The notes under the pieces were generated by a model. That model was not told the DNA's origin and did no database searches. It saw nothing but the letters and a program-made list of their open reading frames with translations. Positions 43,632-53,649 of a DNA stretch of 55,413 nt are shown here, one piece after another. The DNA is taken from positions 1 through 55,413 of the forward strand of contig DYJC01000026.1 of the NCBI GenBank assembly GCA_020723305.1, in the 5' to 3' direction. Position numbers and translations under genes: made by a program. Origin of the DNA: Desulfosudis oleivorans. GTDB taxonomy: Bacteria; Desulfobacterota; Desulfobacteria; Desulfobacterales; SURF-7. Each line of letters opens with the position of its first letter. The stretch's first letter is position 1.

Positions 43632-45059
43632 TCACTCTCGGTCAAGCACATTATATTTGATTTTTACGGTTTCGTTTTGCCCTGCCGCAATTTTCATCGG
43701 ACTGTCCACTGCAATCCCGGCAAAGATAGTACCGCTTTTTTCAATGATATCCAGGGATACTTTTTTCGTATAGACGGTCTTCAAATTTTTTAAAAGCAGG
43801 CTTCTCCCGGTAAGACGAACGGTTGAAGGCTCAACATACACGGAATTCAACCGAAGCTGTTGCGACAATTTTCCGACCCAGTCCACCTGTACCGGCAGAT
43901 CTTTGGTTTCAATCGAATCGATAAGGACGTTCACGGTTGAAGGCGTGATCTGGTTCAAGGAAATACCGGGAGGAAGCTGAATATTCTTCGATGTAAGAGT
44001 GAAATTGTTTTCACCGATATCGACATTTTCCAGGTTAATCTCGACATACAGCTTATCAGAGCTTATGGAACGAAGCAGCGCATTAGAACCACTGATCTGC
44101 AAATTGACGTTATTTTCGGATACTTCAACAACTTCCATTCCAGACTGCCGATTTTTAAACTGAATCGGCACTTCCAGATTAATAAGGGTATCTGAACTCC
44201 TTAGAAAATTGCTCCAGATACTGGCAATTAAAACAACGGAAAGAATGGCTGCAATACTTAACTGAAATGTTTCCTTTCGAACAACCCCTCTCTCATTTTT
44301 CTTCCCAAGATGCAAATCGATGGCATAATTCAGATCCTGCTTTCTTTTTATTCTTTCAATATTCGTTCCTTTTACAGCAGTTATCGTGCCTCTCTCTTCT
44401 GAAACAACCACGACAAGTGCATCCGAAATCTCTGCCAATCCTGCTGCTGCCCGATGCCTTGTTCCAAAATAGGAAGGCAGATCCTTTCGTTCCGACAACG
44501 GCAAAATACACGCCACCTCGGCAACTTTATCGCCCTCAATAATGATTGCCCCGTCATGTACCGGATTGTTGTGCCAGAAAATCGTGTTCAGCATTTCCTT
44601 GGAGATGCGGCCTTGCCAGGGAATTCCTCTCTGGATGGAACTATACAAATTTTCTTTGCCGGGGAAGACGATCAAAGCTCCTGTCCGGTTTTCGGAAAAA
44701 TCAAAAATCGTTTCAACAATGGTTTCAGATGGCGTCACCTTATAACTCTTGGGAATCCCCCAGAGTATGTTTTTCCATTTTGTTGTCTGAAAAACACCAC
44801 GAATCTCATATTGGAAAATAACAATAATGATAATGGCCGCCACTGTCGTAATGCCCTGAATCAGCCAACTGGTTACCACCAGTCCAAGGGCGGTAGCGAT
44901 CTGTTGAAAAAACAGAAGTCCGGTAATCCCCAGCATCACCCGAAAGGTTGTGGTACCCCGAAACAATACATATATGCGAAACAGGATATAGCTGTTGATA
45001 ACGATATCGATGAAATCCTGCCACCGCAAATTTTGGATAAAAGAAAAAATGTTATTCAT
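43632..45059 (-). CDS. cdaA: Diadenylate cyclase CdaA fused to YbbR domains
   Basis: 475 residues. Residues 1-85 carry about three membrane segments. Residues 100-250 are the diadenylate cyclase domain with the catalytic HDGA (168-171) and RHRAA (201-205) motifs. A further membrane segment at 267-286 is followed by YbbR-type repeats (about 295-470) that should lie outside the cytoplasm. It makes cyclic di-AMP from two ATP. In Firmicutes the YbbR protein CdaR is a separate regulator encoded next to cdaA; here both are one chain. It starts directly after the DUF2914 gene, without an own ribosome site. Confidence 0.9.
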   Translation of the reverse strand: MNNIFSFIQNLRWQDFIDIVINSYILFRIYVLFRGTTTFRVMLGITGLLFFQQIATALGLVVTSWLIQGITTVAAIIIIVIFQYEIRGVFQTTKWKNILWGIPKSYKVTPSETIVETIFDFSENRTGALIVFPGKENLYSSIQRGIPWQGRISKEMLNTIFWHNNPVHDGAIIIEGDKVAEVACILPLSERKDLPSYFGTRHRAAAGLAEISDALVVVVSEERGTITAVKGTNIERIKRKQDLNYAIDLHLGKKNERGVVRKETFQLSIAAILSVVLIASIWSNFLRSSDTLINLEVPIQFKNRQSGMEVVEVSENNVNLQISGSNALLRSISSDKLYVEINLENVDIGENNFTLTSKNIQLPPGISLNQITPSTVNVLIDSIETKDLPVQVDWVGKLSQQLRLNSVYVEPSTVRLTGRSLLLKNLKTVYTKKVSLDIIEKSGTIFAGIAVDSPMKIAAGQNETVKIKYNVLDRE

Positions 45060-45061
45060 AA

Positions 45062-45502
45062 TTAGTCGACGACACTGAATCTAAGACTTTTTAAAATATT
45101 CCCATCCATGTCGGTAATCTCAACCCGCCAGGGTCCTTTATCTGTTTCTCTCAGGGTTATGGAACTTGATGTTGACCAGCGCGGAGGCTTAAGAACCTGT
45201 TTGAATCCGACGACATGGACATCTCTCCGTATCCAGTCATGGTAAATCGTATTGGATTTGTCAATGCCTTCGATTTCAGCAAAACAGAAAGCTTTTTCTT
45301 TTTCAACGGAAAAAACAACAGTCGGATTGACGGGCAGAAGATTTTTCACATCCTCACAAACCATTGCCCGAACCACGATCAAAGTACTGGGCGGCTTTTT
45401 TGGCAGGGCAGGATCCTTCTCATCACCAAAACCCACGTGCCCGGTGTTTACAATAGCAACCATCGCTATGATCAAACCGATAAACTTTATATCAAAACGC
45501 AT
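45062..45502 (-). CDS. DUF2914 family secreted protein
   Basis: About 146 residues. N-terminal signal peptide (IGLIIAMVAIVNTGHVGFG), then a domain with AMVCEDV, VFSVEKEKAFCFAEI, HDWIRRD, RWSTSSSITL and GPWRVEITDMDGNIL, the pattern of DUF2914. Function unknown; likely periplasmic. I choose ATG 45502 because AAGGAG lies six bases before it; the first ATG (45508) abuts that site. It precedes the cdaA fusion by 2 bp, so the two are co-transcribed and may act together at the envelope. Confidence 0.8.
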   Translation of the reverse strand: MRFDIKFIGLIIAMVAIVNTGHVGFGDEKDPALPKKPPSTLIVVRAMVCEDVKNLLPVNPTVVFSVEKEKAFCFAEIEGIDKSNTIYHDWIRRDVHVVGFKQVLKPPRWSTSSSITLRETDKGPWRVEITDMDGNILKSLRFSVVD

Positions 45503-45603
45503 TGTCATCTCCTTCGTATATCGTAAAATGGAACGATAGTCATTACTGAAAATAAAATATTAAGAATTTCAGTTCAGAGAGCTAATTTCAAAAGTCTGTT
45601 GTT

Positions 45604-45700
45604 GTAGTTCCGGCGAAAACTAGAATCCAGTATTTTAGGCTCTTTTCTGGGCACTGACTTTCGCCGGTGTGACGCTTTATGATAGTTTTGAAATTGGCTC
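45604..45700. repeat. REP-like dispersed palindrome (copy 2, degenerate)
   Basis: GTAGTTCCGGCGAAA (45604-45618) through ATCCAG pairs with CTGGGCACTG..CTTTCGCCGGTGTGAC (45647-45673). The layout and arm ends match the element at 5771. The right flank (CTTTCGCCGG, then GTTTTGAAATTGGCTC) is shared with 13732-13772. It lies in the 578-bp gap 45503-46086, which otherwise holds AT-rich sequence, a small palindrome AATAGTTA-ATAA-TAACTATT near 45895, and the sigma-54 promoter at 46014. Confidence 0.5.
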
Positions 45701-46013
45701 CAGAGAGAAACCAAATTTTGAAAACAATTTTTTTCGATTCTTCCCGGTAACGGGAATACCAGACACAACCTCTCCAATTCAAGGAATAATTAAAAACCAC
45801 TATCCCTGCTGAGACATTTCATTTCCGATTTGAATCCCCCGCCCTTACCTTTATAAAGGATCTCAAAAAATTGCACATCTCAACATTTTGTGAAATAGTT
45901 AATAATAACTATTAATAATATTAATAATTTATATTAACATGGCTCCTGAAATTTAGATCCGACAAGCCTTCTGTACATTTTATTTCTAATAAACAACAGC
46001 AGATTCAGGCCAT

Positions 46014-46027
46014 GGCATGCTGCTTGC
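46014..46027 (+). promoter_or_regulatory. Sigma-54 promoter of paralogue C
   Basis: TGGCATGCTGCTTGCA is close to the ideal -24/-12 element, with GG at 46014-46015 and GC at 46026-46027, ten bases apart. Predicted start is near 46038. It probably drives both the small OB-like gene and the activator gene downstream. Confidence 0.85.
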
Positions 46028-46086
46028 AAAACTTTTTGTCAAACTATTGACGATTGGAACCAATCCATAAATAACAATAAATAAAC

Positions 46087-46374
46087 ATGAATTGTATGAA
46101 GAAACCAAAAGCAATAACCGTTCGAGGAATTGTGATTCCAGAAACCTGGAATGACGCGGGTGAAATCGATACACTCTCTATTGTGACATATACAGAAAAA
46201 AAATATCTGATCGCTGAAAATAATGAGGCGCAGAAACTGAAAAATTATTTAAGAAAGCAGGTGATAGCAAAGGGGATGCTGACAGAGAATGGTGAAAAAA
46301 AGAGTATTGTGGTTGAAACGTTTGAACAGGATGAGTTTAAACCAAAAGTACGTACACCGCGTTTATTCAAATAG
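46087..46374 (+). CDS. Small OB-like protein (paralogue C)
   Basis: Unrecognised 95-residue protein (92 if ATG 46096 is used; neither start has a clear ribosome site). Core: ITVRGIVIPETW..GEIDTLSIVTYTEKKYLI, a helix (AQKLKNYLRK), VIAKGMLT and SIVVETFEQ, then a basic tail KPKVRTPRLFK. It shares with the gene at 7887 the G-I-V-x-P-x-x-W-x3-G start, the Thr/Ser strand and E-K-x-Y-x-I. I infer a small beta-barrel domain, perhaps binding nucleic acid through the basic tail. It has the best sigma-54 promoter in the window and lies 158 bp before a sigma-54 activator, with no clear terminator between them. Confidence 0.75.
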   Translation: MNCMKKPKAITVRGIVIPETWNDAGEIDTLSIVTYTEKKYLIAENNEAQKLKNYLRKQVIAKGMLTENGEKKSIVVETFEQDEFKPKVRTPRLFK

Positions 46375-46532
46375 ATCCTACTGAAGTCGATCAATTGTTC
46401 TAACCGCCCGTCCATGTGTTTTGAAAACGATTTATCTTTTGCTTGACAAAAAGATCCAAGTCCATCTAATTAAACCCAACAATCTCTTTCGATCAGGTCT
46501 TTATCCAATTTTTCGGGATCTCTATATTGTAA

Positions 46533-47939
46533 ATGAATCGAGTACTTATTATATCAAGCCAAGCGGAGACAGTTCACACCATCCAGGATGTGCTCTCTAC
46601 GGAATTCGATGTGGAAAAAACCGATTCAATCCAACAGGGGCTCCAAATCCATACCAAAAACCCCGTTGATCTGATTTTTTTTGACCTTCAGGATTTTAAG
46701 AATTTATCCGGACACCCTGCCCTCAATGAAGTGATGGCTGGTTTTCAAGAAACAAATCCTATGATTGAATATGCTGTTTTGACATCAAAATCCGAGATTC
46801 GAGAGGCGGTTAAGGCTGTAAAAGCAGGAGCCGTTGATTATATTACCTATCCTCTTGACCCTGAAGAAATCTGGCTGGTCGTCAACGCATTTAAGGAAGC
46901 CAACGCCAAAAATAATGAGCTAACCTATCTGCGGAATCGTTTCTGGAAAACGGAATGGTTGGATGTCATTCATACCCACAATCCTGTCATGATAAACATT
47001 TTCGAAACAATCCAGTCTGTAGCAACTACCATTGCAAACATTTTGCTGCTGGGTGAAACAGGGACAGGAAAAGGCCTGCTGGCACGTTTGATTCATATAC
47101 ACAGCAACCGGAACGATCAACCTTTTCTCTCGGTTCACTGCGGAGCCATACCGGATACTTTGCTGGAAAGCGAACTGTTCGGACACGAAAAAGGTGCATT
47201 TACCGGTGCTGAGAAAAAAAAAGCAGGTAAGTTCGAGATTGCAGATGGCGGAACCATTTTTTTAGATGAAATTGGTACGATCTCCTCATCTGCCCAGATC
47301 AAACTTTTACAGGTTCTTCAGGACAAAACATTTAGCCGGCTGGGCGGGGAAGATCTCGTTAAATCCGATGTTCGAATCATTGCCGCTACCAACGCGGATC
47401 TGAAAGAGCTTGCTGCGCAAGGAAAATTCCGGAAAGATCTGTATTACAGACTCAATGTCTTTCCGATTGTGATTCCGCCGCTCAGGCAGCGTCCGGAAGA
47501 TATTCCCCATATGCTTGAAGTTTTCCTGAAAAAGCTGAATCAGCAGTACGGTAAAAATATTCAAAAAATTCAAAATGATGTAATTGAGGCTTTGAAAAGA
47601 TACATGTGGCCGGGAAATATCCGGGAATTGGAAAATGTTATTGAGCGTGCTTATATCCTGGAAAAAACCAACACACTTTCGCCTCGGAGCTTTCCCCTGG
47701 AGATTATATCTCCGGATTTTACCAGCGCTTTTTTGCACGAATCCAGTCCACTGTCCTTGAATGAGGCCAGGCGCCTAGCACTTGAAGATTTCGAACAGAT
47801 GTATGTTAAAAACCTTATTGCCCGTAATAAAGGTAAAATCAATCTGTCTGCAAAAGAGGCCAAGATCACTTCGCGCCAGTTAAACAGGCTCATGTCCCGC
47901 TACAAGATTAACAAATCCAATTATCGATCTGAACATTGA
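46533..47939 (+). CDS. Sigma-54 enhancer-binding protein with atypical receiver (activator 2)
   Basis: 468 residues. Receiver-like domain (1-125): Asp51 is the possible phospho-acceptor (LIFFDLQ), but the acidic pair after strand 1 is missing (ISSQAET) and the conserved Lys is replaced (YITYPLD). AAA+ domain: GETGTGKG (174-181), GAFTGA (221-226), [12 protein letters not shown]. The C-terminal HTH (SAKEAKITSRQLNRLMSRYKINKSNY) is nearly the same as in the gene at 8886, so they are duplicates and may read similar sites. Phosphorylation by a kinase is doubtful and no histidine kinase is nearby. It probably controls the sigma-54 promoter at 46014, and so itself. Confidence 0.9.
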   Translation: MNRVLIISSQAETVHTIQDVLSTEFDVEKTDSIQQGLQIHTKNPVDLIFFDLQDFKNLSGHPALNEVMAGFQETNPMIEYAVLTSKSEIREAVKAVKAGAVDYITYPLDPEEIWLVVNAFKEANAKNNELTYLRNRFWKTEWLDVIHTHNPVMINIFETIQSVATTIANILLLGETGTGKGLLARLIHIHSNRNDQPFLSVHCGAIPDTLLESELFGHEKGAFTGAEKKKAGKFEIADGGTIFLDEIGTISSSAQIKLLQVLQDKTFSRLGGEDLVKSDVRIIAATNADLKELAAQGKFRKDLYYRLNVFPIVIPPLRQRPEDIPHMLEVFLKKLNQQYGKNIQKIQNDVIEALKRYMWPGNIRELENVIERAYILEKTNTLSPRSFPLEIISPDFTSAFLHESSPLSLNEARRLALEDFEQMYVKNLIARNKGKINLSAKEAKITSRQLNRLMSRYKINKSNYRSEH

Positions 47940-48024
47940 TATCATCACATTGATGATGAAAATGTCCATTCTTTGCAGAAGGATAGAATAAATGTATCGA
48001 AAGGCGGCCGTGACCTGCAATAAG

Positions 48025-48516
48025 TCAGCGCTGCTCCTTATTATTATATAATCGGACACTGAAAAGCGGTACAGGGCAAAGCTGAAACATTTTTTCCGCT
48101 GTCGTGCCGAAAAGAACATCACTCAGATTGGTTCTGCCCTTAATCCCCATAACGACAACATCTACCCCCTCTTCTTTTACAACAGAAATTAATTGCTGAT
48201 AGGGGGAGCCTACCTTGAACACGATTTTTGTTATAGGATGATGAAATGTAATTTTCTGAAGTACTTCCTTGATATTTACTGTCCGTTCCTTTTTCATTTG
48301 ATTGACAAAATCATCAATGGTGGTCCTGTAATGATCATCGATAATTGCCAGTTTACTTTTCGCTTCTACCATTATATTGACATCCCGCTTATTGATCACA
48401 TTGGCGATGATCAATTTCCCGTTATAAATATCGGCCATTTCAGCAGCATATTGAACCACGGTCTCTGAATATTTGGATAAATCGTATGCAGCCAAAATCG
48501 TTTTGATTCTTTTCAT
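48025..48516 (-). CDS. Universal stress protein, UspA family
   Basis: 163 residues, single Usp domain. The ATP-binding pattern G-x2-G-x9-G-T appears in GIKGRTNLSDVLFGTTAEK, and the start KTILAAYDLSKYSE is typical. It is of the ATP-binding kind, induced by stress in many bacteria; the exact role is unknown. GAGG lies about nine bases before the ATG. It lies in a single-gene unit convergent with activator 2. Confidence 0.88.
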   Translation of the reverse strand: MKRIKTILAAYDLSKYSETVVQYAAEMADIYNGKLIIANVINKRDVNIMVEAKSKLAIIDDHYRTTIDDFVNQMKKERTVNIKEVLQKITFHHPITKIVFKVGSPYQQLISVVKEEGVDVVVMGIKGRTNLSDVLFGTTAEKMFQLCPVPLFSVRLYNNKEQR

Positions 48517-48613
48517 ATGTAAAGCCTCAATTGTTTCAACAGGTTTAACACAGTTGCCGGCATGCGATCAAGTCTTATGCCAGGAAGATACACTCATGAA
48601 ATTTTCCCTTGGC

Positions 48614-51600
48614 CTATTTAGAGTGATGATCCATCATCTTTTCACACCCCGGGCCGCTGATACTGCTTTTCCCTCCGGATACCGGGAGTATGCTGATTTG
48701 TGTGACAATACGTTCCTGTAAGGCCGATACATGAGAGATGATACCGATCAGTTTTCCATCCTGATGCAGACCCGCAAGTGTTTCCAATGCCGTATCCAAA
48801 GCATCTTCATCCAATGTCCCGAATCCTTCATCCAGAAACAGTGAATCGACCCGGACCCTGCGACTGGACATTTTGGAGAGGCCAAGCGCCAGAGAAAGAC
48901 TGACAATAAAGCTCTCCCCACCGGAAAGGTTCTTGGTCGACCGGATTTCACCTGCCTGGTAATTGTCAACAACATTAAGTTCCAAAGGCTGGACATCATC
49001 CCGGACCAGGAGGTAACGGTCGGTCATTTTTTCAAGCTGTCGGTTGGCGTGGGACACCATCAGTTCAAATGTAAGACCCTGTGCAAAATTTCTGTATTTT
49101 TTCCCATCAGATGATCCGATTAAATTATGGAGGTTATCCCACCTGTGGCACTCCTTTTTCCGGGCCTCAATCAACACCTGCTTCTCCCGGATTTTGACTA
49201 TAGCATCCTTGTTCTCGGAGAGCTTTTGTTTTATGGCACCAATATCTTCGATTATTTTCTTCAATGCGTCATCAAATTCACCGAACGCTTTCTTGAGATC
49301 ATCAAGGGAGGATTCTGTGATCTTCTTTTCCAGTTCTTGTGCCAACCGGCTTTCCCGATCTTTTCTACGATTTAATATATCCGACTGTTTTTCATCAAGT
49401 AATCTGGCCTGTCCTGCTAAAGCATTCCGTTCATCAACAGAAAGTCGGCACAATAGAAATGACTGCTCATCGATGAAACCGGCTTTTCGCATGCTTTCAC
49501 AAAAGCCTGTTTCAAGTGAATCAAGCCCGGGTTTTCTCCGGAAAATATTTTGCTTTAATGAAACAATACGTGTTTGAATTTCTCCAACCTTCTGTTTCAC
49601 ATGGTCACAAGCTTCTCTTACCGCCTTTTCCGATTTTTCCGAATCAGAAACCAATCTCTCCAGACGATCTTCTTCTTCATCCGGTTTTTTCGATCCATAT
49701 TGTTCCATGCGCTCTTTCCGAAGTCTGTCACACTCCTTTTTCTGATCTTCAATATTCTCCTGTTTTTCCTTTAATGACTGCTCGATGGTGTTCAGGATAC
49801 CATCCACCTGTTTGATTTCCGATATCAGCTCATTACTCTGTTTTTCAATTTCACCTTTCCTGCGCAGATACTCCTGCCACTTTTTCAGGCGATCCTCTAA
49901 AGAAGCAAGAATGTTTTTGATTTTTGATTCCTGCCGGCTGTTGACGGATAAGCAACCATCTAAATCCGTAATGCCAAACGGATGCAGATTGGATAATACG
50001 GATGCCTTGATTCCGGCAAGCTGTGTTGCCGCTGAATCAAGTTCATCGGTCATGCGTTTCAGATTTTTTTCAGCATTCTCCTTTTCAAGAGTTGACTGAA
50101 GAAATTGTTTTTCAATATCCGCCATCCTGGCTGCTGTTTTTTTTTCATTACTCTCATATTCTTTAATGCGGTTCTCCAGATGCTCTGCTTTTTCAATAAA
50201 GGCAGACAGTTCATTACTCTTTTTTTCGATTTCACCTTTTTCAGGCACATTGCCTTCTGCAAAAGGATGATGATTGGAACCGCATAACGGACACGGAACC
50301 CCATCCTCCAGTTTTTTTCTCTCAGCCTCGAGGTCTGATATTTTTTTCAGATAGGTCATCTCCTGCATCATTGATTTATAGTCAGCCCGATACTCTCGAA
50401 GCAGCCGACCGTCGAGATGAACCGTTAAAATCCCCCTTTCCTGAACCACGCTTTTACTGATCTTTTCATGCTGAACTTGGGAGGTAGTAAGAAGATTCAT
50501 CCGGGTTTCATATAATTTCAACTCCTTTTCCATCTGTTTCTGCTGCATTGTAACCAGGTCTTTTTTCCCCAGAACATCCTGATAAGCCGATTCCAAATGG
50601 GTAACCTGTTCTTTGATCCCGGCCAACTGCGTGATCAAATATTCATCTTGCGCATTGGCGGAAAGATAGACCTGAATCTGTTCCATCTCTTTCAGTGCAG
50701 TTTTCTGCTTTTCGACTTCCTGATCTCTCTTCTCTTTGTTTTTCGCAATCTGCTGCTTATCCTTTTTGCAATCTGATTCGCCTGCTTTTATGGTTTTATT
50801 CTTTTCTGAGATCTGTAGATCCAAACCGCGTATTCTCCTGATCAAGGAAGCTTCTGATTTCTGTTTTTCTTTTACCTGGGCTATTGCCGATTCAGCATTC
50901 TTCAACTGCGCCTCTTGTTTCATCACCGCTTGTTCCGCCTGTGGTAACTGGTCTTCATTCTTTTTCAGAAATTCCTGATCAGACTTCTGCTGCTGTCTGA
51001 TAGAAAAAAGAGCAGCAAATTCTCCATCCAGTTCTGCTGCCTTTTGTGAACGATTCAATTTTTCCCGATCCGGCTGAAAGGCTTTTACGGTTTCTGAAAT
51101 CATTTCCGCTTCCCTGGATATAAAAAGAATTTCATTTCGCAGACTGTCAATATTGGTCAGCCATTGAATCGATTTGCTCATTTCCTGATGTTGCAGCGAA
51201 ATCTCCTTTTCTGATTTTTGCTTTTTGGACAAAGACTCCGACAATTCCATTTCCTGCTCTTGACTCAAAATCGAAATTCCGGCTGTCTCTGCCTGAAGCA
51301 AATTCAGCTTTTCTCTTTCGTTCCGCTGACGTTCATGGACCCGTATGGATATTTCACTATAGATCTCCGTTCCCGTGATCTGCTCCAGAATCGGAGCCCG
51401 TTCATCTGGTGATGCCTGAAGAAATGCTGCAAAGCCGCCCTGAGCCAATAAAATGGATCGGGTAAAACGATCAAAATCCATCCCTGTTTTTTCTTCGATA
51501 ACCAAAGCAACATCCCGTTTTTTGGATTCAAGGATCTGTCCGCTGACGGCATCTGCAATTTCATGTTTCGACTCCGCCAGATTCCCATCTGCTTTTTTAT

Positions 51601-51904
51601 GAGACCTGTGCTGACTCCAGTGACATCTGAACTTGCCTGTTTGAGATTCAAAGGTCACTTCCGCATAGCATTCTCCGGTTTGCCGGGACATGATCTCATT
51701 GCTGCTTTTCGTGATTTTACCGAGTCTGGGTGTAGCCCCGTAAAGGCCTAAACAGATTGCATCCAGAATGGTTGATTTACCGGCACCGGTCGGTCCGGTT
51801 ATGGCAAAAATTCCATGGGAGATATATTCCGGCGACGAAAAATCAACTACCCACTCGCCATAGAGTGAATTCAAATTTTTAAATCGCAACTCTAAAATCT
51901 TCAT
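48614..51904 (-). CDS. sbcC: SbcC (Rad50-like) ATPase of the SbcCD nuclease
   Basis: 1096 residues with the SMC/Rad50 layout. Walker A GPTGAGKST (37-45) lies in the N-terminal half-ATPase. Long coiled coils surround the zinc hook CPLCGSNHHP near residue 537. The C-terminal half carries the ABC signature LSGGESFIVSLSLALG (about 991) and Walker B SLFLDEGFGTLD (about 1021). It drives SbcD in cutting hairpins and protein-blocked DNA ends. sbcD lies upstream, 92 bp away. AGGGA precedes the ATG. Confidence 0.94.
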   Translation of the reverse strand: MKILELRFKNLNSLYGEWVVDFSSPEYISHGIFAITGPTGAGKSTILDAICLGLYGATPRLGKITKSSNEIMSRQTGECYAEVTFESQTGKFRCHWSQHRSHKKADGNLAESKHEIADAVSGQILESKKRDVALVIEEKTGMDFDRFTRSILLAQGGFAAFLQASPDERAPILEQITGTEIYSEISIRVHERQRNEREKLNLLQAETAGISILSQEQEMELSESLSKKQKSEKEISLQHQEMSKSIQWLTNIDSLRNEILFISREAEMISETVKAFQPDREKLNRSQKAAELDGEFAALFSIRQQQKSDQEFLKKNEDQLPQAEQAVMKQEAQLKNAESAIAQVKEKQKSEASLIRRIRGLDLQISEKNKTIKAGESDCKKDKQQIAKNKEKRDQEVEKQKTALKEMEQIQVYLSANAQDEYLITQLAGIKEQVTHLESAYQDVLGKKDLVTMQQKQMEKELKLYETRMNLLTTSQVQHEKISKSVVQERGILTVHLDGRLLREYRADYKSMMQEMTYLKKISDLEAERKKLEDGVPCPLCGSNHHPFAEGNVPEKGEIEKKSNELSAFIEKAEHLENRIKEYESNEKKTAARMADIEKQFLQSTLEKENAEKNLKRMTDELDSAATQLAGIKASVLSNLHPFGITDLDGCLSVNSRQESKIKNILASLEDRLKKWQEYLRRKGEIEKQSNELISEIKQVDGILNTIEQSLKEKQENIEDQKKECDRLRKERMEQYGSKKPDEEEDRLERLVSDSEKSEKAVREACDHVKQKVGEIQTRIVSLKQNIFRRKPGLDSLETGFCESMRKAGFIDEQSFLLCRLSVDERNALAGQARLLDEKQSDILNRRKDRESRLAQELEKKITESSLDDLKKAFGEFDDALKKIIEDIGAIKQKLSENKDAIVKIREKQVLIEARKKECHRWDNLHNLIGSSDGKKYRNFAQGLTFELMVSHANRQLEKMTDRYLLVRDDVQPLELNVVDNYQAGEIRSTKNLSGGESFIVSLSLALGLSKMSSRRVRVDSLFLDEGFGTLDEDALDTALETLAGLHQDGKLIGIISHVSALQERIVTQISILPVSGGKSSISGPGCEKMMDHHSK

Positions 51905-51996
51905 AATTTTTCTTCCCTGCGTGAAGATTCCTATAGAACCTGTTTTTTTTCTTTTTTGGAGAGGAGAATTTCTTGATATTATTTGTGAAACGATGA

Positions 51997-53304
51997 TTAT
52001 TCATTATTTTTATCCTCTTCCATCATACTCTGAACAATCTCGTGATAGCATTGCACCATTTCAGACCGGTTTTCGGAAGGTACTTCAAAGGAATCAAGAC
52101 ATCGCTCAAAAATATCATTTACAGTCAGATCATCCAAGGTTTCATCAACGCTAATTCTGTCGATCATACTGTCCATAACCCGTTTATTTTTAATCCGCCG
52201 AATCTCCATGGAGGTTCCCTCGATTAAAGCGTCTATCCGCTCCCGCAGGTTCCCGATGATCTCTGACCCCGTGTATTCAATCTCTATCCAGGCATTGCTT
52301 TGTTTCTCCCTGAGTTCATTGATTCTGTTCTGAATCTTTTCTAATGAGCCGGAAACACTTTCCAGTGGCTGAAAGCAGGGAACTTCGTGAAGAATCATAT
52401 CGAATTTCTGATTGCTGTTCTCTGGCTTTTGACCGGAAAATTCTACAATCACGACACTCTTCTTTTGATATGCCTCACCATATCCCATGGGCACTGGAGA
52501 CCCTGAATATCGGATATGCCGGGATCGGCCGACACTCTGCGGAACATGCAGATGGCCAAGTGCAAAATAATCAATACAGGGTGGAAAAACATCCACGTCA
52601 ATATGTGCCAGAGACCCGACATAAAGCTCTCTGACTCCGTCATTATCAACGGTTTTCCCACCGATAGCAAAAAGATGCCCCATGGCAATAATCGGAATCG
52701 CTGATTTTTGATATCGGCTTTGTAATTGCTTCTTCATCATTTCAATCCGTTTTTGTTCTGCAATATTACATACCAGAGCATAATGTTTCCGGATTCCATC
52801 TACAATTTTTGCCTGTTTATCCTCTATGGTTTCTCCTGCTTCAGCATGGCGGATATCTTTATCCCGCAGATATGGAACAGCACAGATAATAGCAGAATAA
52901 ACTCCTTCTTCCTGTAAACCGACGTTTCCAGTTCTAAAATCTTCTATTTCAATGACCTCATCCTCCGGACAATCGGTCATGGCTCCAACCACATGTACAT
53001 TCAATGCCCGCAAAAGCTCTTTGGGAGCGTTCAAAAAAGAGGGAGAATCATGATTTCCTGCAATAACAACAATATGGCGGCAGCTGGAATTTGCAACCCT
53101 GCACAGAAAACGATAATACAATTCCTGCGCTTTATTGGTGGGAGTACTGGTATCAAAAATATCACCGGCAATCAGCAACACATCGATTTTCTGCTGTGCG
53201 ATTGTATCCGCAAGCCATTCGAGAAAAGCTGAAAATTCATTATATCGTTTACGGCCAAAGAGTGAACGACCCAGATGCCAGTCTGATGTATGGAGAATTT
53301 TCAT
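51997..53304 (-). CDS. sbcD: SbcD (Mre11-like) nuclease of SbcCD
   Basis: 435 residues. Calcineurin-type metallophosphoesterase motifs: SDWHLG (Asp8, His10), AGDIFD (Asp48), GNHDSP (83-88) and a GHLHVP motif further on. It is the manganese-dependent nuclease subunit, acting with SbcC in DNA repair and in removing palindromic DNA. AAGGA lies about eleven bases before the ATG. First gene of the sbcDC operon. Confidence 0.94.
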   Translation of the reverse strand: MKILHTSDWHLGRSLFGRKRYNEFSAFLEWLADTIAQQKIDVLLIAGDIFDTSTPTNKAQELYYRFLCRVANSSCRHIVVIAGNHDSPSFLNAPKELLRALNVHVVGAMTDCPEDEVIEIEDFRTGNVGLQEEGVYSAIICAVPYLRDKDIRHAEAGETIEDKQAKIVDGIRKHYALVCNIAEQKRIEMMKKQLQSRYQKSAIPIIAMGHLFAIGGKTVDNDGVRELYVGSLAHIDVDVFPPCIDYFALGHLHVPQSVGRSRHIRYSGSPVPMGYGEAYQKKSVVIVEFSGQKPENSNQKFDMILHEVPCFQPLESVSGSLEKIQNRINELREKQSNAWIEIEYTGSEIIGNLRERIDALIEGTSMEIRRIKNKRVMDSMIDRISVDETLDDLTVNDIFERCLDSFEVPSENRSEMVQCYHEIVQSMMEEDKNNE

Positions 53305-53513
53305 TTGGAAATTAAATCCTTATCATCTCAAACAATAGAAAAATAACACTTCAAATCCCAAATTGAATTTCAATCATCCAAAACTCGCCCAAAACATGTA
53401 TTAATCTCTTTTTGTACAGTAAATTCCATAAATTTCAAGTATTCATCTTTTTTATTATCCGGATACAGGGAGAAAAGAAGCTGATCCCTTTCCTATATTG
53501 CAAAAACCGAGTC

Positions 53514-53542
53514 TTGACCTGCAGGGACCCTTCACGTATACT
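53514..53542 (+). promoter_or_regulatory. Sigma-70 promoter of the radical SAM-GT32 pair
   Basis: TTGACC (53514-53519), 17 bp, TATACT (53537-53542): a near-consensus housekeeping promoter. Predicted start is about 53549, giving a 100-base leader before ATG 53650. It is the main feature in the 345-bp gap 53305-53649. Confidence 0.7.
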
Positions 53543-53649
53543 TCTCCCGTGAGAAAACAAGGGCATGTGCGCAAATTTTCTATGCTGTATGGATGGATAA
53601 TGAATCACCTTATATCTTTTCTAATGAAAACAAATGAGACATAAAAATC

